This document shows, piece after piece, positions 23,952-33,063 of a stretch of 64,000 bases of DNA. Position 1 is the stretch's first letter, and each line of letters opens with the position of its first letter. The notes under the pieces were generated by a model. The model was not told the DNA's origin. It saw nothing but the letters and a program-made list of their open reading frames with translations, and made no database searches. The translations under genes were made by a program, and so were the position numbers. Origin of the DNA: CAVWSM01 sp963799425 (GTDB lineage Bacteria; Actinomycetota; Actinomycetes; Jiangellales; Jiangellaceae); contig CAWCXA010000020.1 of NCBI GenBank assembly GCA_963799425.1, positions 124,001 through 188,000 on the forward strand. The letters run 5' to 3'.

Positions 23952-25760
23952 GTGAGCCTCACCGATCCAGCAGTCGAGCCTGCGGCTGTGACTGCCGACG
24001 CCCAGGCCCGCGCAGACGCCCTGGCCTCGGTCGTCGAGGACCTCGCCGGGAAGTTCTCCCTGCGGCCCTTGTTGGAGCGAATCCTTCGACGCTCGGTGGA
24101 GCTCCTCGGATGCGACGCCGGCTCCATGTGCATCGTGGACGAGGCTGCCGGCATCTACCGGAAAGAGGCCGACTTCGGCATCGCCTGCCAGTCCGGTCAC
24201 AGCTTCCCGCTGTCGGAGGGCATGACGGGGGCCGTCGTTGCGCGCCGCGGCCCAGTCATCTTTGCCGAGTACGCCCAAGTGCCGGGCGGCCACGTCGCGC
24301 CAATCGACCGCGCCACGCTGCACGGGGTAATCGGGGTTCCCATCAACTGGCGCGGCTCCATCATCGGCGCCTGCATCGTGTTCAGCCGCGATCCCGCGCG
24401 CAGCTTCACCGACAGCGACGCCCGGCTGCTCGAGCTCTTCGCCACACACGCCGCTCTCGCGATCGTCAACGCGCGTATGCACGAGCAGACGGACGAACGT
24501 GCGCGCGCGGAGGCCACCGCCACCGAGCGGGAGCGCCTCCTCCGCGAGGTCCACGACAGCGTCGCGCAGGGCCTGGCTTCCGTGCTCGTACATCTCGAGG
24601 GTGTCGCTCTGGACCAGGAGGGTGAGGCGACAAGGCACCTGGCCGCAGCGCGCGAGGCCGCCCACGCCGCGCTGACTGACACCCGTCGCACGGTGCTCGG
24701 GCTCGCCCCTTCCCTGCTCGAGGGACACTCGCTCGAGGAGGCGATTGGGCTCGAGATCGCGTGGGCCCGCTCCACCGGCAACCTGGACGCGAAGCTCGTC
24801 GTCGCCGGGAAGCAGTCCCCGCTCACGCCTGAGGTGGCCCACCAGGCATTTCGCATCGCCCAGGAGGCGCTCACCAACATCGTCCAGCACGCGGCGGCCA
24901 CGTCGGCGCGGGTCGGCATCGTGTACGGGTCCGCCGGCGTCGTGCTGCTCGTGCAGGACGACGGGCGGGGTTTCGAGGGTGCCAGTCTGCACGGTGCGGA
25001 TGACGGTGCGGTCGGGCTGCGTGGCATCGTCGCGCGGGCTCGCGCGCTCGGCGGCTCGGTCGAGGTCGAGTCCACCCCTGGCTGGGGCACCCGCATCCGC
25101 GCGTTCCTGCCCTATCAATCGCCCGATCCGGCTACCGGATCCGCGCCTCGTCTGAAGGTTCTCGTGGTCGACGACCAGGCAGTCGTCCGGGCCGGCCTGG
25201 CCCGGCTGTTATCGGCAGCAGAACCTGGCGTACAAGTTGTTGCGGAGATACATGGCGCGCACCAATTGGTCGACGCCTATCGCCTGTTGCAGCCGGACGT
25301 CGTACTCGTGGACTCGCACCTCCCCGACCTGGACGGCGTCGAGTGCACCCGACAACTCATTGCCGAAGACCCCTCGGCCGCGATAGTCCTGCTCAACGCG
25401 ACACCCGGCGACGCCCTCGTCGACCAAGCCCTGCGGGCGGGTGCGCGCGGCTGTGTTGGCGCCGATGTCGACGGTCCGGAGCTGGCCCGAGCCGTGCTCG
25501 CCGCCGCCGACGGCGGGATCACGCTCTCCGCCAGCGTCCGGGACGGGTTGCAACACGCGCCCGAACCGCACTCCGATTTGCCTGCGCTCACGTCGCGCGA
25601 GCGTGAGGTGCGCGACCTGCTCGAACGCGGTCTGCGCGACAAGCAGATCGCCGAGAGACTCCAGATCTCGGTGAAAACCGTGGAAAAGCACGTTGGCGCC
25701 GTTCTTCGCAAGACCAGGGCGAGGAGCCGTACGGAGGTCGCCGCCCGCGGCCACAAGTAG
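23952..25760 (+). CDS. Hybrid GAF sensor kinase fused to LuxR-type response regulator
   Basis: A 602-residue single-chain two-component protein. A GAF domain (about 25-175; CDAGSMCIVDEAAGIYRKEA) is followed by a HisKA_3 dimerisation domain with REVHDSVAQGLASVLVHLEG (His near residue 201), an HATPase (IAQEALTNIVQHAAATSA, DDGRGFEG, GLRGIVARA), a receiver (LKVLVVDDQAVVRAG, phospho-Asp in VVLVDSHLPDLDG) and a C-terminal NarL-type HTH (LTSREREVRDLLERGLRDKQ). The receiver lacks the usual Lys near GCVGADVD. GTG follows GGAGG. It precedes the aldolase-dha operon and probably controls it. There is no membrane segment, so it senses a cytosolic or diffusible signal. Confidence 0.9.
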   Translation: MSLTDPAVEPAAVTADAQARADALASVVEDLAGKFSLRPLLERILRRSVELLGCDAGSMCIVDEAAGIYRKEADFGIACQSGHSFPLSEGMTGAVVARRGPVIFAEYAQVPGGHVAPIDRATLHGVIGVPINWRGSIIGACIVFSRDPARSFTDSDARLLELFATHAALAIVNARMHEQTDERARAEATATERERLLREVHDSVAQGLASVLVHLEGVALDQEGEATRHLAAAREAAHAALTDTRRTVLGLAPSLLEGHSLEEAIGLEIAWARSTGNLDAKLVVAGKQSPLTPEVAHQAFRIAQEALTNIVQHAAATSARVGIVYGSAGVVLLVQDDGRGFEGASLHGADDGAVGLRGIVARARALGGSVEVESTPGWGTRIRAFLPYQSPDPATGSAPRLKVLVVDDQAVVRAGLARLLSAAEPGVQVVAEIHGAHQLVDAYRLLQPDVVLVDSHLPDLDGVECTRQLIAEDPSAAIVLLNATPGDALVDQALRAGARGCVGADVDGPELARAVLAAADGGITLSASVRDGLQHAPEPHSDLPALTSREREVRDLLERGLRDKQIAERLQISVKTVEKHVGAVLRKTRARSRTEVAARGHK

Positions 25761-25792
25761 GGAAATCCCTCATACAGAGGGGGACTTTCCCC
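25759..25792 (+). promoter_or_regulatory. Two G/C-flanked dyads before aldolase operon
   Basis: AGGGAAATCCCT (25759-25770) and GGGGGACTTTCCCC (25779-25792) share a GGGA...TCCC plan. They lie between the kinase/regulator gene and the aldolase start at 25857. NarL/DevR-type LuxR proteins bind such GGGAC-like dyads, so these may be targets of the upstream fusion protein. This is inference from symmetry and position. Confidence 0.42.
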
Positions 25793-25856
25793 GACGCGCC
25801 GCGGACCACCCACGACCTAGCCTTCGCTTGAGGCGACCCCGCGGAGGTGGTCAACG

Positions 25857-26717
25857 GTGCCCGTCGTACCGCTGAAGGACATCGTCGACCGTGCGTTCGC
25901 CGAGCGCTACGGCGTCGCAGCGATCAACGTCGTCAACGACCTGAGCATGGAAGCCGTGCTCGCCGCTGCCGTCGAAGAGCGAGCCCCGGTCATCGTCCAG
26001 ACGTCAGTGAAGACGGTGAAGTCCGTTGGGCTCGACCTGCTTTATGCCATGTGGCGGGAGATGACGGCTGGGATCGAGGTCCCGGTGAGCCTGCACCTTG
26101 ACCACTGCCCGGAGCGGGAGGTCATCTCCGACTGCCTGCGCAAGGGCTGGAACAGCGTGCTCTTCGACGCGTCGTCACTTCCGGTGGAGGAGAACCAGCG
26201 GCAAACGGTCGAGGTCGTCAAGGAGGCCCGCTCCTATGGCGCGCACGTCGAGGGGGAGATCGAGTCCATCACGGGCGTGGAGGACGGCATCGGGTCGGAC
26301 GCGGAGTCGCACCGCCAGACGCTTGCCGTCGCGCTGACGTTCATCCGGGAGACCGGCGTCGACGTCTTCGCGCCAGCGATCGGCAACGCCCACGGTGAGT
26401 ACAAGAGCGAGCCCAAGCTCGACGCGCAGCGCGTGAGCGACATCGTCGAGGCCGAGCCCATTCCGATCGCGCTACACGGCGGTACCGGCATGACGGACGC
26501 GCAGTTCAGTGACCTCATCTCCCGCGGCTGCGCCAAGGTCAACATCTCGACCGCTCTCAAGGTCACGTACATGAAGTCCAACCTTGAGTTCCTCCGGGAC
26601 GCCGAGACCAAGGACAAGTGGGACCCACCGTCCTTGTTCCGCGCCGTCCGAGCTGACGTGCTCGCCATGGCGGCGGACCACATGCGACGGTTCGGCAGCT
26701 CCGGCAGGGCGTGGTGA
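25857..26717 (+). CDS. Class II ketose-bisphosphate aldolase (FbaA/GatY-like)
   Basis: A 286-residue zinc-dependent aldolase. The family signature is visible in order: AAINVVNDLSMEAVLAAA, PVSLHLDHCPE with the catalytic Asp and metal His, HVEGEIESITGVEDG, APAIGNAHGEYKSEPKLD with a metal His, and IALHGGTGMTDAQF. KVNISTALKVTYMKSNLEFL closes the phosphate site. It would cleave a ketose phosphate to DHAP and an aldehyde. The GTG start at 25857 follows GGAGG. It leads an operon with a HAD phosphatase and DhaL/DhaK. The context points to a dedicated sugar pathway rather than glycolysis; the substrate is not known. Confidence 0.88.
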   Translation: MPVVPLKDIVDRAFAERYGVAAINVVNDLSMEAVLAAAVEERAPVIVQTSVKTVKSVGLDLLYAMWREMTAGIEVPVSLHLDHCPEREVISDCLRKGWNSVLFDASSLPVEENQRQTVEVVKEARSYGAHVEGEIESITGVEDGIGSDAESHRQTLAVALTFIRETGVDVFAPAIGNAHGEYKSEPKLDAQRVSDIVEAEPIPIALHGGTGMTDAQFSDLISRGCAKVNISTALKVTYMKSNLEFLRDAETKDKWDPPSLFRAVRADVLAMAADHMRRFGSSGRAW

Positions 26718-27508
26718 CGCTGGTGCCTGCCCTGATCTTCGACTGCGACGGAGTGCTTGCCGACACCGAGCGATTCGGACATCTGCCCGCGTTCAATCAA
26801 ATGTTCACCGAGTTCGGGCTGCCGGTGCGGTGGAGCGAGGACGACTATGCGGAGAAGCTCAAGATCGGCGGCGGCAAAGAGCGCATGGCGAGCCTGCTCA
26901 CGCCCGAGTTCATCGCCGAGGCCGGGCTGCCCGCCGATCCCGACGGCCAGAAAGAGGCGGTCGCGGCCTGGCACAAGCGCAAGACCGAGATCTACACGGC
27001 GATGGTGAACGAGGGTCGGCTGCCCAGTCGTCCCGGCGTCGCGCGACTCGTCGAGGAGGCCGCTGCCGCCGGCTGGTCGCTCGCCGTCGCGTCCACGTCG
27101 GCTGAGCCGTCCGTCCGTGCCGTACTCGAGCACGTCGTAGGTTCCGACCGAGCGGCGAGCTTCACTGTGCTCGCGGGCGACGTCGTACCACGCAAGAAGC
27201 CGGCGCCGGACATATACGTGCTGACCCTCGAACGACTTGGCCTCGATGCCTCCGACGCCGTCGTCGTGGAAGACAGTCGCAACGGGCTGGAGGCAGCTGA
27301 CGCCGCGGGGCTGGCGTGCCTCGTGACCGTCAACGGCTACACCGAGCACGAGGACTTCTCCGAGGCCGCCCTCGTCGTCACGAGCCTCGGCGACCCCGAC
27401 GGTGAGCACACCCGTGTTCTCGCCAACCGCACAGCTGCGCAGCCGGGTGACTGGATCGTCCTCGACGACGTTGCAAGCTGCCTCGCCGTACGACACCCGA
27501 CCGGCTAG
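26714..27508 (+). CDS. HAD-IA hydrolase (CbbY-like)
   Basis: A 264-residue HAD enzyme with a CbbY-type helical cap. Motif I is IFDCDGVLADTERFGH, motif II is VASTSAEPSVR, motif III is RKKPAPDIYVLTLE and motif IV is VVEDSRNGLEAADAAGL. I chose the GTG at 26714, whose GTGA overlaps the aldolase stop; a GTG three bases earlier is equally possible. Enzymes of this type dephosphorylate ketose or pentulose bisphosphates. Coupling to the aldolase suggests action on the same phosphosugar. Confidence 0.85.
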   Translation: MTLVPALIFDCDGVLADTERFGHLPAFNQMFTEFGLPVRWSEDDYAEKLKIGGGKERMASLLTPEFIAEAGLPADPDGQKEAVAAWHKRKTEIYTAMVNEGRLPSRPGVARLVEEAAAAGWSLAVASTSAEPSVRAVLEHVVGSDRAASFTVLAGDVVPRKKPAPDIYVLTLERLGLDASDAVVVEDSRNGLEAADAAGLACLVTVNGYTEHEDFSEAALVVTSLGDPDGEHTRVLANRTAAQPGDWIVLDDVASCLAVRHPTG

Positions 27509-27516
27509 GAGGGCCG

Positions 27517-28179
27517 ATGGCAGACTCGAGCTTCGCCGACGTCGAGTACGTCGTCCATACGATCGCGCAGACCGCGGTCGACAACGAGAAGTACTTTGGC
27601 GACCTTGATGCGGTGGTCGGCGACGGCGACTTCGGGTATTCGATGGCCCGCGGCTTCGAGATCGTGCTCGCCGAATGGGACACGTTCGACCGTACGGACA
27701 TCGGCACGTTCCTCAAGAAGATCGCCCTCACCATCACGGGCCGCATCGGTGGCACGTCCGGCCCGATCTGGGGCACCGCGTTTCTGCGTGCCGGCGCAAC
27801 CGCGGGTGACCGTACGGAGATCACGGCCGACGACGCGATCACGATGCTGCGGGCCGCAATCGAGGGAATCAAGGCTCGCGGCCAGTCCGACATCGGTGAC
27901 AAGACATTGCTGGACGCGCTGATGCCTGCGACAGACCGGTTGGCCAGCGAGCTCGACGCCGGCGCCGATCCGCAGTCAGCGCTCGACGCGACCGCGGCAG
28001 TCGCGCGCGAACAGGCCGAGGCGACGCGCGAGATGCTCGCGAAGCGCGGTCGCGCGGCGTACACCGGCGAACGCAGCATCGGCACCCTCGACGCTGGCGC
28101 CGTCGCAGTCGCCGTCATGGCGGAACAGGTTGCCAAGGGTTGGTCCGACCGTGCCACCCCATCCACCGACGCCCAATAG
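27517..28179 (+). CDS. dhaL: Dihydroxyacetone kinase subunit DhaL
   Basis: A 220-residue all-helical ATP-binding subunit of dihydroxyacetone-type kinases. The magnesium-binding Asp cluster is in LDAVVGDGDFGYSMARGFE; the usual GDxDHG His is Phe here, as in a branch of actinobacterial homologues that I recall. GGTSGPIWGTAFLRAG and IGDKTLLDALMPA line the nucleotide site. The ATG at 27517 follows AGGAGGGCCG. It is followed by dhaK, with no DhaM in the window, so ATP rather than a PTS phosphodonor is likely. The partner may phosphorylate DHA or a tetrulose. Confidence 0.88.
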   Translation: MADSSFADVEYVVHTIAQTAVDNEKYFGDLDAVVGDGDFGYSMARGFEIVLAEWDTFDRTDIGTFLKKIALTITGRIGGTSGPIWGTAFLRAGATAGDRTEITADDAITMLRAAIEGIKARGQSDIGDKTLLDALMPATDRLASELDAGADPQSALDATAAVAREQAEATREMLAKRGRAAYTGERSIGTLDAGAVAVAVMAEQVAKGWSDRATPSTDAQ

Positions 28180-28187
28180 GAGGCGCT

Positions 28188-29183
28188 GTGAAGAAGTTCG
28201 TGAACGACCCGAAGCAATTCGTCCCAGAGATGCTCAAGGGCATCGCCTTGGCCAACCCGGACACGCTCAAGTACGTGCCCGAGTACAACCTCATCATGCG
28301 GTCGGACGCACCCCGCGACGACAAGGTGTCGATCATCCAGGGCTCCGGGTCGGGCCACGAGCCGGCACACGTCATGATCGTCGGCAAAGGGATGCTCGAC
28401 GCGGCATGCCCCGGCGACGTGTTCTCCGCACCGCCGATGGACTACGTGCTCGAGACGAGCAAGCTGCTGAACACGCCCAAAGGTGTGCTGCACTTGATCA
28501 ACAACTACACGGGCGACCGCATGGCGTTCGACATGGGCCGTGAGCTGGCAGACGCCGAAGGCGTCAACATCCAGACCGTCATCGTCGACGACGACGTTGC
28601 CGTCAAGGACTCGACCTACACCGTCGGGCGGCGCGGGGTTGCGGGCAACTTCTTCGTCATCAAGGCCGTCGGCGCCGCCGCCGAACAGGGCGCCGAGCTC
28701 GCCGACCTGGTGGCGATCGGCAACCGGGTCAACTCGGTGACCAGGACCATGGGCATGGCCTTGACCTCCTGCACCCCACCCGCGAAGGGCTCGCCGCTGT
28801 TCGAGCTCGGCGACGACGAGATGGAGATGGGCGTCGGCATCCACGGCGAGCCCGGCAGGCGGCGCGAAAAGCTCGCCGGCGCCAACGAGATCATCGACGA
28901 GTTGCTCGAGGCGGTGGTCACCGATCTGCCCTACGAGCGGGGCGACAATGTGGCTCTGATGATCAACGGGCTGGGCGGTACGCCGATCAGCGAGCTCTAC
29001 ATTCTTTATGGGCGCGCGCACGAGCAGCTCGGCAGTCGCGGCATCAACGTGGGCCGCAACTACGTGGGTGAGTACTGCACCTCGCTCGACATGGCCGGCG
29101 TCTCGCTGACGCTCGTCAAGCTCGATGACGAACTCGTTTCGCTGTTCTCGGCTCCGGCGGAGATCGCGATCCGCACTTTCTGA
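28188..29183 (+). CDS. dhaK: Dihydroxyacetone kinase subunit DhaK
   Basis: A 331-residue substrate-binding kinase subunit. IQGSGSGHEPAHVMIVG and DAACPGDVFSAPP form the substrate pocket, and MGVGIHGEPGRRR holds the His that binds the ketose carbonyl covalently. The C-terminal part has NVALMINGLGGTPISELYIL and RNYVGEYCTSLDMAGVSLTL. The GTG at 28188 follows AGGAGG; an in-frame codon at 28140 lies inside dhaL. With DhaL it makes DHAP or a related ketose phosphate. The order aldolase-HAD-dhaL-dhaK suggests a pathway that yields both DHAP and free dihydroxyacetone or a tetrulose. Confidence 0.9.
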   Translation: MKKFVNDPKQFVPEMLKGIALANPDTLKYVPEYNLIMRSDAPRDDKVSIIQGSGSGHEPAHVMIVGKGMLDAACPGDVFSAPPMDYVLETSKLLNTPKGVLHLINNYTGDRMAFDMGRELADAEGVNIQTVIVDDDVAVKDSTYTVGRRGVAGNFFVIKAVGAAAEQGAELADLVAIGNRVNSVTRTMGMALTSCTPPAKGSPLFELGDDEMEMGVGIHGEPGRRREKLAGANEIIDELLEAVVTDLPYERGDNVALMINGLGGTPISELYILYGRAHEQLGSRGINVGRNYVGEYCTSLDMAGVSLTLVKLDDELVSLFSAPAEIAIRTF

Positions 29184-29221
29184 GACGGTGGAGCGACTCG
29201 CGCGATCAAGAGAGGTCAGTC

Positions 29222-30056
29222 ATGAGCACCCCATCCACGCCCGACACCATCGTTCTGGTCCACGGGTTCTGGGTCACCCCCCGGAGCTGGGAGGACTGGG
29301 TCGGCCCGATACGAGAAGCGCGGGTTCCGCGTGCTGACCCCGGCATACCCCGGATTTGAGGTCGAGGTGGAGGCGTTAAACACCGACCCGACCCCGATCG
29401 TCGACCTCACAGCGCCGGCCATCATTGAGAAGCTCGAGTCGGTCGTGCGCGAGCTCGAGTCCCCGCCCATCATCATGGGCCACTCGGCTGGTGGGGCGTT
29501 CACCCAGGTGCTGCTCGACCACGGGTACGGAGCAGCGGGAGTTGTCATCAACTCTGCACCCACTGAAGGGGTCAAGGTTTCGCCGCTCAGTCAGATCCGT
29601 TCCTTCTTCCCGGTGCTGAAGAACCCGGCGAATCATCACAGGGCAGTCGGGTTCAACCATGACCAGTGGCACTACGCGTTCACGAACACGTTCGGCGAGG
29701 AGGAGTCGCGGCGGCTCTACGAGCGGTACGCGATACCCGCGTCCGGCCGCATCCTGTGGAACAGCGTGCTGGCCAACTACGAGCCGGGACCGCAGGACAT
29801 CTCGGTTGACTATCACAACGACAACCGGGCGCCGCTGCTGTTCCTGTCCGGAGGCGTCGATCACCTGATGCCGCCCAAGGTCCAGGAGTCGAACGTCAAG
29901 CACTACAAGTCGAACACCGTGACAGAAGTCAAGGTGTACGAGGGACGGCCACACCTGATGCCCTCCGGACCGGGGTGGGAGGAGATCGCCGACTACGCAC
30001 TTGACTGGGCACTGAGCCATGCCCAGCCCTCCCGCCCGATCACCCCGATGGGGTGA
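29222..30056 (+). pseudogene. Alpha/beta hydrolase, frameshifted
   Basis: An alpha/beta hydrolase of about 277 residues. The oxyanion region is IVLVHGFWVTPRSWEDWV, the nucleophile elbow is IIMGHSAGGAFTQVLL, and the acid and base lie around LSGGVDHLMPP and EGRPHLMPS. The frame breaks at the GG at 29303-29304: removing one G joins WV to ARYEKRGFRVLTPAYPG, which is the expected family sequence. The ATG at 29222 is preceded by AGAGGTCAGTC. No domain hints at the substrate. Because the repaired sequence is so clean, a one-base sequencing insertion is likely. Confidence 0.82.
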
Positions 30057-30102
30057 GGCCGCGCGCACGCAATATCACTAGGGTCACGCTCGGAGGTCCC
30101 AC

Positions 30103-30573
30103 ATGTCTGCCTACGAACCTGTCCCAACCGAACGACCAGGACCACCGCACCCAACCGTGGACGCCGGCAGGCTATGGGCCGGCGGGGTGGCCACGGCGAT
30201 TGTCGCCGCACTCGTGGCTCTGGTTGGTGTGCTCGTGTGGGAGGACGTGCTGGACATCGTGATGGTTCGCCCGCCACGCCTTGAGGTCGGGGAGTCGTTC
30301 GCCTTTCAGTACGCCTTCACCGCCGCCGTCCTGGCGCTAGTGGCCACGGGCCTGGCCCACCTGCTCGTGATCGCGGCGCCTCGCCCGCTGGCCTTCTTCG
30401 CGTGGATCATGGCGCTGGCCACCATTGTCGGCTTCGCGATCCCCTACAGCCTTGATGGCACGACGGAGGGCCAGGTTGCCACCAGCCTGACCAACCTCGT
30501 GATTGGCCTGTGCATCCTCTCCCTCGTCTATTCCATCGTGAGCAGGACCACCCACTGGGAGCAACTGGCCTGA
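30103..30573 (+). CDS. DUF6069 family membrane protein
   Basis: A 156-residue protein with four hydrophobic helices: GGVATAIVAALVALVGVLVW, YAFTAAVLALVATGLAHLLV, FFAWIMALATIVGFAIPYSL and TSLTNLVIGLCILSLVYSIV. The N-terminal 25 residues are polar and Pro-rich. The arrangement matches the actinobacterial DUF6069 family, whose function is unknown. The ATG at 30103 follows GGAGG. It stands alone between the hydrolase and a convergent gene. Confidence 0.72.
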   Translation: MSAYEPVPTERPGPPHPTVDAGRLWAGGVATAIVAALVALVGVLVWEDVLDIVMVRPPRLEVGESFAFQYAFTAAVLALVATGLAHLLVIAAPRPLAFFAWIMALATIVGFAIPYSLDGTTEGQVATSLTNLVIGLCILSLVYSIVSRTTHWEQLA

Positions 30574-30601
30574 ACCGACCGTCGCACCCGGCGAATCGAG
30601 G

Positions 30602-31487
30602 TCACGACACGCGGACGGCCGCATCCTTGTGCGGCGCGGGCATCCGGCCGGGATGCAGGATGCCCGCGATCGCCTCGACACCCTCGACGAGCCGGGGGCC
30701 CGGCCGAACGACGATGCCGTCCGCGTCGAGCGCCCACACCGCGGCACCCGGGAACCTGGCGGCGACCGTGCGCGCCTGACTTGCGGCGCCGCCAAGGTGG
30801 AAACCGCACGGCGCGACGAGGACTACATCGGGCCGGGCGGCCACCAGCTCCTGCCAACTCGTCTGCACCGAGCGCGCAGCCGGGCGAGCAGCCACCGGCT
30901 CGCCGCCCGCCGCCCGCACGAGGTCGGGCACCCAGTGGCCGGCGGTGAACGGCGGGTCGACCCATTCGACGACGACAACCCGCGGTCTGGGCAGGCGCGA
31001 GACGGCGGATTCCACGGCGGCAAGCCGAGCCCGCAATCGTAGACACGAGCGCGTCGGCCCGCTCGGCAACCCCGGTGCGAGCGCCGACGGCCACAACCGT
31101 GTCGAGCACCTCGTCCAGCGTGTACGGGTCCAGCGACAGGACGTCGGCCCGGCAGCCTAGATAGTCCAGAGCGTCGGACACATGGCCCGAGGGCAGCGCA
31201 CAAACCCGGCAGAGGTCCTGGGTGAGGATCAGCTCGGGGTTCAGGTCGGCCAACGCGTTCGCGTGCAAGGTATACAGTTCGCCGCCGGACGCGAGCTGCG
31301 CCCGTACGTACTCGTCGATGTCGCCCGGACTCATGCCGCGGGTGTCCCGGCCGCCGACAACGACTGTCTTGTCAACGCGTGCCGAGGCAGGCTCGTCGCA
31401 CTCGAAAGTCACGCCGACCAGGTCATCGCCCAGGCCAAGGGAATAGACGATCTCCGTGGCGGATGGCAGCAATGACACCAGTCGCAT
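30602..31487 (-). pseudogene. Cobalamin-binding (BtuF-like) protein, frameshifted
   Basis: A COG0614-type protein of about 294 residues starting MRLVSLLPSATEIVYSLGLG. It has FECDEPASARVDKTVVVGG, ILTQDLCRVCALPSGHVSDA, VVVVEWVDPPFTAGHWVPD and VVLVAPCGFHLGGAASQA, which match stand-alone cytosolic cobalamin-binding proteins in actinobacteria. No signal peptide or lipobox is present. The frame breaks near 31037; removing one base joins ADALVST to LRARLAAVESAV. The ATG at 31487 follows GGATGG. No permease or ATPase partner is adjacent. The binding ligand is inferred from family resemblance. Confidence 0.78.
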
Positions 31488-31657
31488 GCCACCATCCTCG
31501 CGAGCCCTTCGCGGGTCTGCCAGGCGGGTAGCATCGAGAGTGCGTCGCCGGGCGCATCCGGTCCGCGGGGTAGGGAGCATCCCACCGGCAGCAGGGCATC
31601 TATCAGACGACGGACCTCGGCCCGCCGGACGCGGACACGGGCTGATGGAGGTTCGCC

Positions 31658-32965
31658 GTGTCTGTGCTTCCCGAGCGTGCATCGCTGGAGTTTCTCCGCA
31701 AGCAGGCCAAGGCCCGTCGCCGGGCCCGCGGGATTACGCTGAGTCGGGCACAGTTCGAGATCGCCCGCGAGTACGGGTTCGACGGCTGGCCAAGGCTTGT
31801 TCGTCACGTCGAGTCCAGCCGCCTGGAGGGTGTGGAGCGGGCCCTGGTGTTGGCCGACTCTGTGGCGCTGTCGACGTACCTGAACGCCAACCCCGCGGCG
31901 GCAAGGGCGGATGTCGACGGGTTGCCACCGCTGCTAGTGCTGATGCGTCGATCGGTCGGGTCCCCGGCAGACGTACGTGACTGCGCGCGGTTGCTGCTGC
32001 AGGCGGGCGCTGATCCAAACTCGCACACGATCGAATGGGCAGGGCAGGGCCGAATGTCGGCGCTGTTCGCTGCGGTGGAGCGCAACGATCTGGCTCTGGC
32101 GCGATTGCTGGTCGATCATGGAGCCTCGAAGGACGAGGACGCGTTCTACCATGCGTGTGAACAGTCGGACCTTGGCTTCCTTGACCTGCTGTATGGGGCT
32201 GGCTACGAAGGCATGGTCCTGCACAAGTTGGACTTCGAGGACCTCGCCGGACTGCAGTGGTTCCTCGATCGCGGCGTGGACGTCAACGCCTTCTGCTGCC
32301 TGCACCACGCGATAGCGCGTGGTCGCGGTCTGCCGATCATCACCGCGCTTCTCGACGCCGGCGCCGACGTGAACCAGCCGTGGGACCGGTGGGACGTGGG
32401 TCGCCGCCCCCTGGCGCTGGCCGCCCGCAGCGGGCACCTCGCGGCGTTCGAGTTGCTCGCGTCCCGTGGCGCCGTCGCCTCCTTGGATGCGGTGGACACT
32501 GCCGTGCTCGCTATCGCCCGCGGCACGTCTGTGCGTCTGCCAGAGGCGCCGCCTCCCGCGCTGGGCAACCCGCGGGGCACCGACTACGGGTGGATCCTGG
32601 CCCAGTTCGCGCTGCTAGGGCGCACCGACGTGGTGCGCGGGCTGCTCGACGCAGGCATCGACGTCGACACCCGAGGCTGGAGCAACTTCACCCCGCTGGA
32701 GGCGGCTGCCATGCACGGCCGCGCCGACACGGTGCGGCTGCTCATCGACCGCGGCGCCAACCTGCACGACACCGCCTTCGACGACGACGGTCCGACCCCA
32801 CTGGACTGTGCCATCTGGGGCCTACGCAACAACCGCGCCGCCGACGGCGACTACCACCGAACGGTTCAAGCATTGGTCGCCGCGGGAGCACCCACCAGGT
32901 CCACCGCGGCGACCGGCGACGCCGGCGTCGACGCACTGCTCGCCGAGCGCCCGAACGCGATCTAG
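31658..32965 (+). CDS. Ankyrin-repeat protein
   Basis: A 435-residue cytosolic protein. An N-terminal helical segment (EFLRKQAKARRRARGITLSR, then AREYGFDGWPRLVRHVES) resembles the leader found in many bacterial ankyrin proteins. It is followed by about seven ankyrin-like repeats, for example CARLLLQAGADPNSH, LARLLVDHGASKDED, IITALLDAGADVNQPW and GLLDAGIDVDTRGWSNFTPL. The GTG at 31658 follows GGAGG. Ankyrin arrays bind other proteins; no partner or enzymatic domain is visible. Confidence 0.85.
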   Translation: MSVLPERASLEFLRKQAKARRRARGITLSRAQFEIAREYGFDGWPRLVRHVESSRLEGVERALVLADSVALSTYLNANPAAARADVDGLPPLLVLMRRSVGSPADVRDCARLLLQAGADPNSHTIEWAGQGRMSALFAAVERNDLALARLLVDHGASKDEDAFYHACEQSDLGFLDLLYGAGYEGMVLHKLDFEDLAGLQWFLDRGVDVNAFCCLHHAIARGRGLPIITALLDAGADVNQPWDRWDVGRRPLALAARSGHLAAFELLASRGAVASLDAVDTAVLAIARGTSVRLPEAPPPALGNPRGTDYGWILAQFALLGRTDVVRGLLDAGIDVDTRGWSNFTPLEAAAMHGRADTVRLLIDRGANLHDTAFDDDGPTPLDCAIWGLRNNRAADGDYHRTVQALVAAGAPTRSTAATGDAGVDALLAERPNAI

Positions 32966-33063
32966 GGCCGCTGCCTCAGCTTGCCGGCCACTAGCCGGAC
33001 GGTGTGGAAGCGTTCTCACGAAACGCCTTTCATCCGATAACGGACCGTCGTACGGTTACCGCC

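Noticed and set aside
25779..25792. GGGGACTTTCC matches the eukaryotic NF-kappaB consensus
   Set aside because: The host is a bacterium. The match reflects a GGGA/TCCC dyad that is better explained as a LuxR-type operator.
29222..29400. Separate short plus-strand gene before the hydrolase
   Set aside because: The first 80 bases encode the N-terminal strand and oxyanion loop of the same alpha/beta hydrolase; one extra G explains the split.
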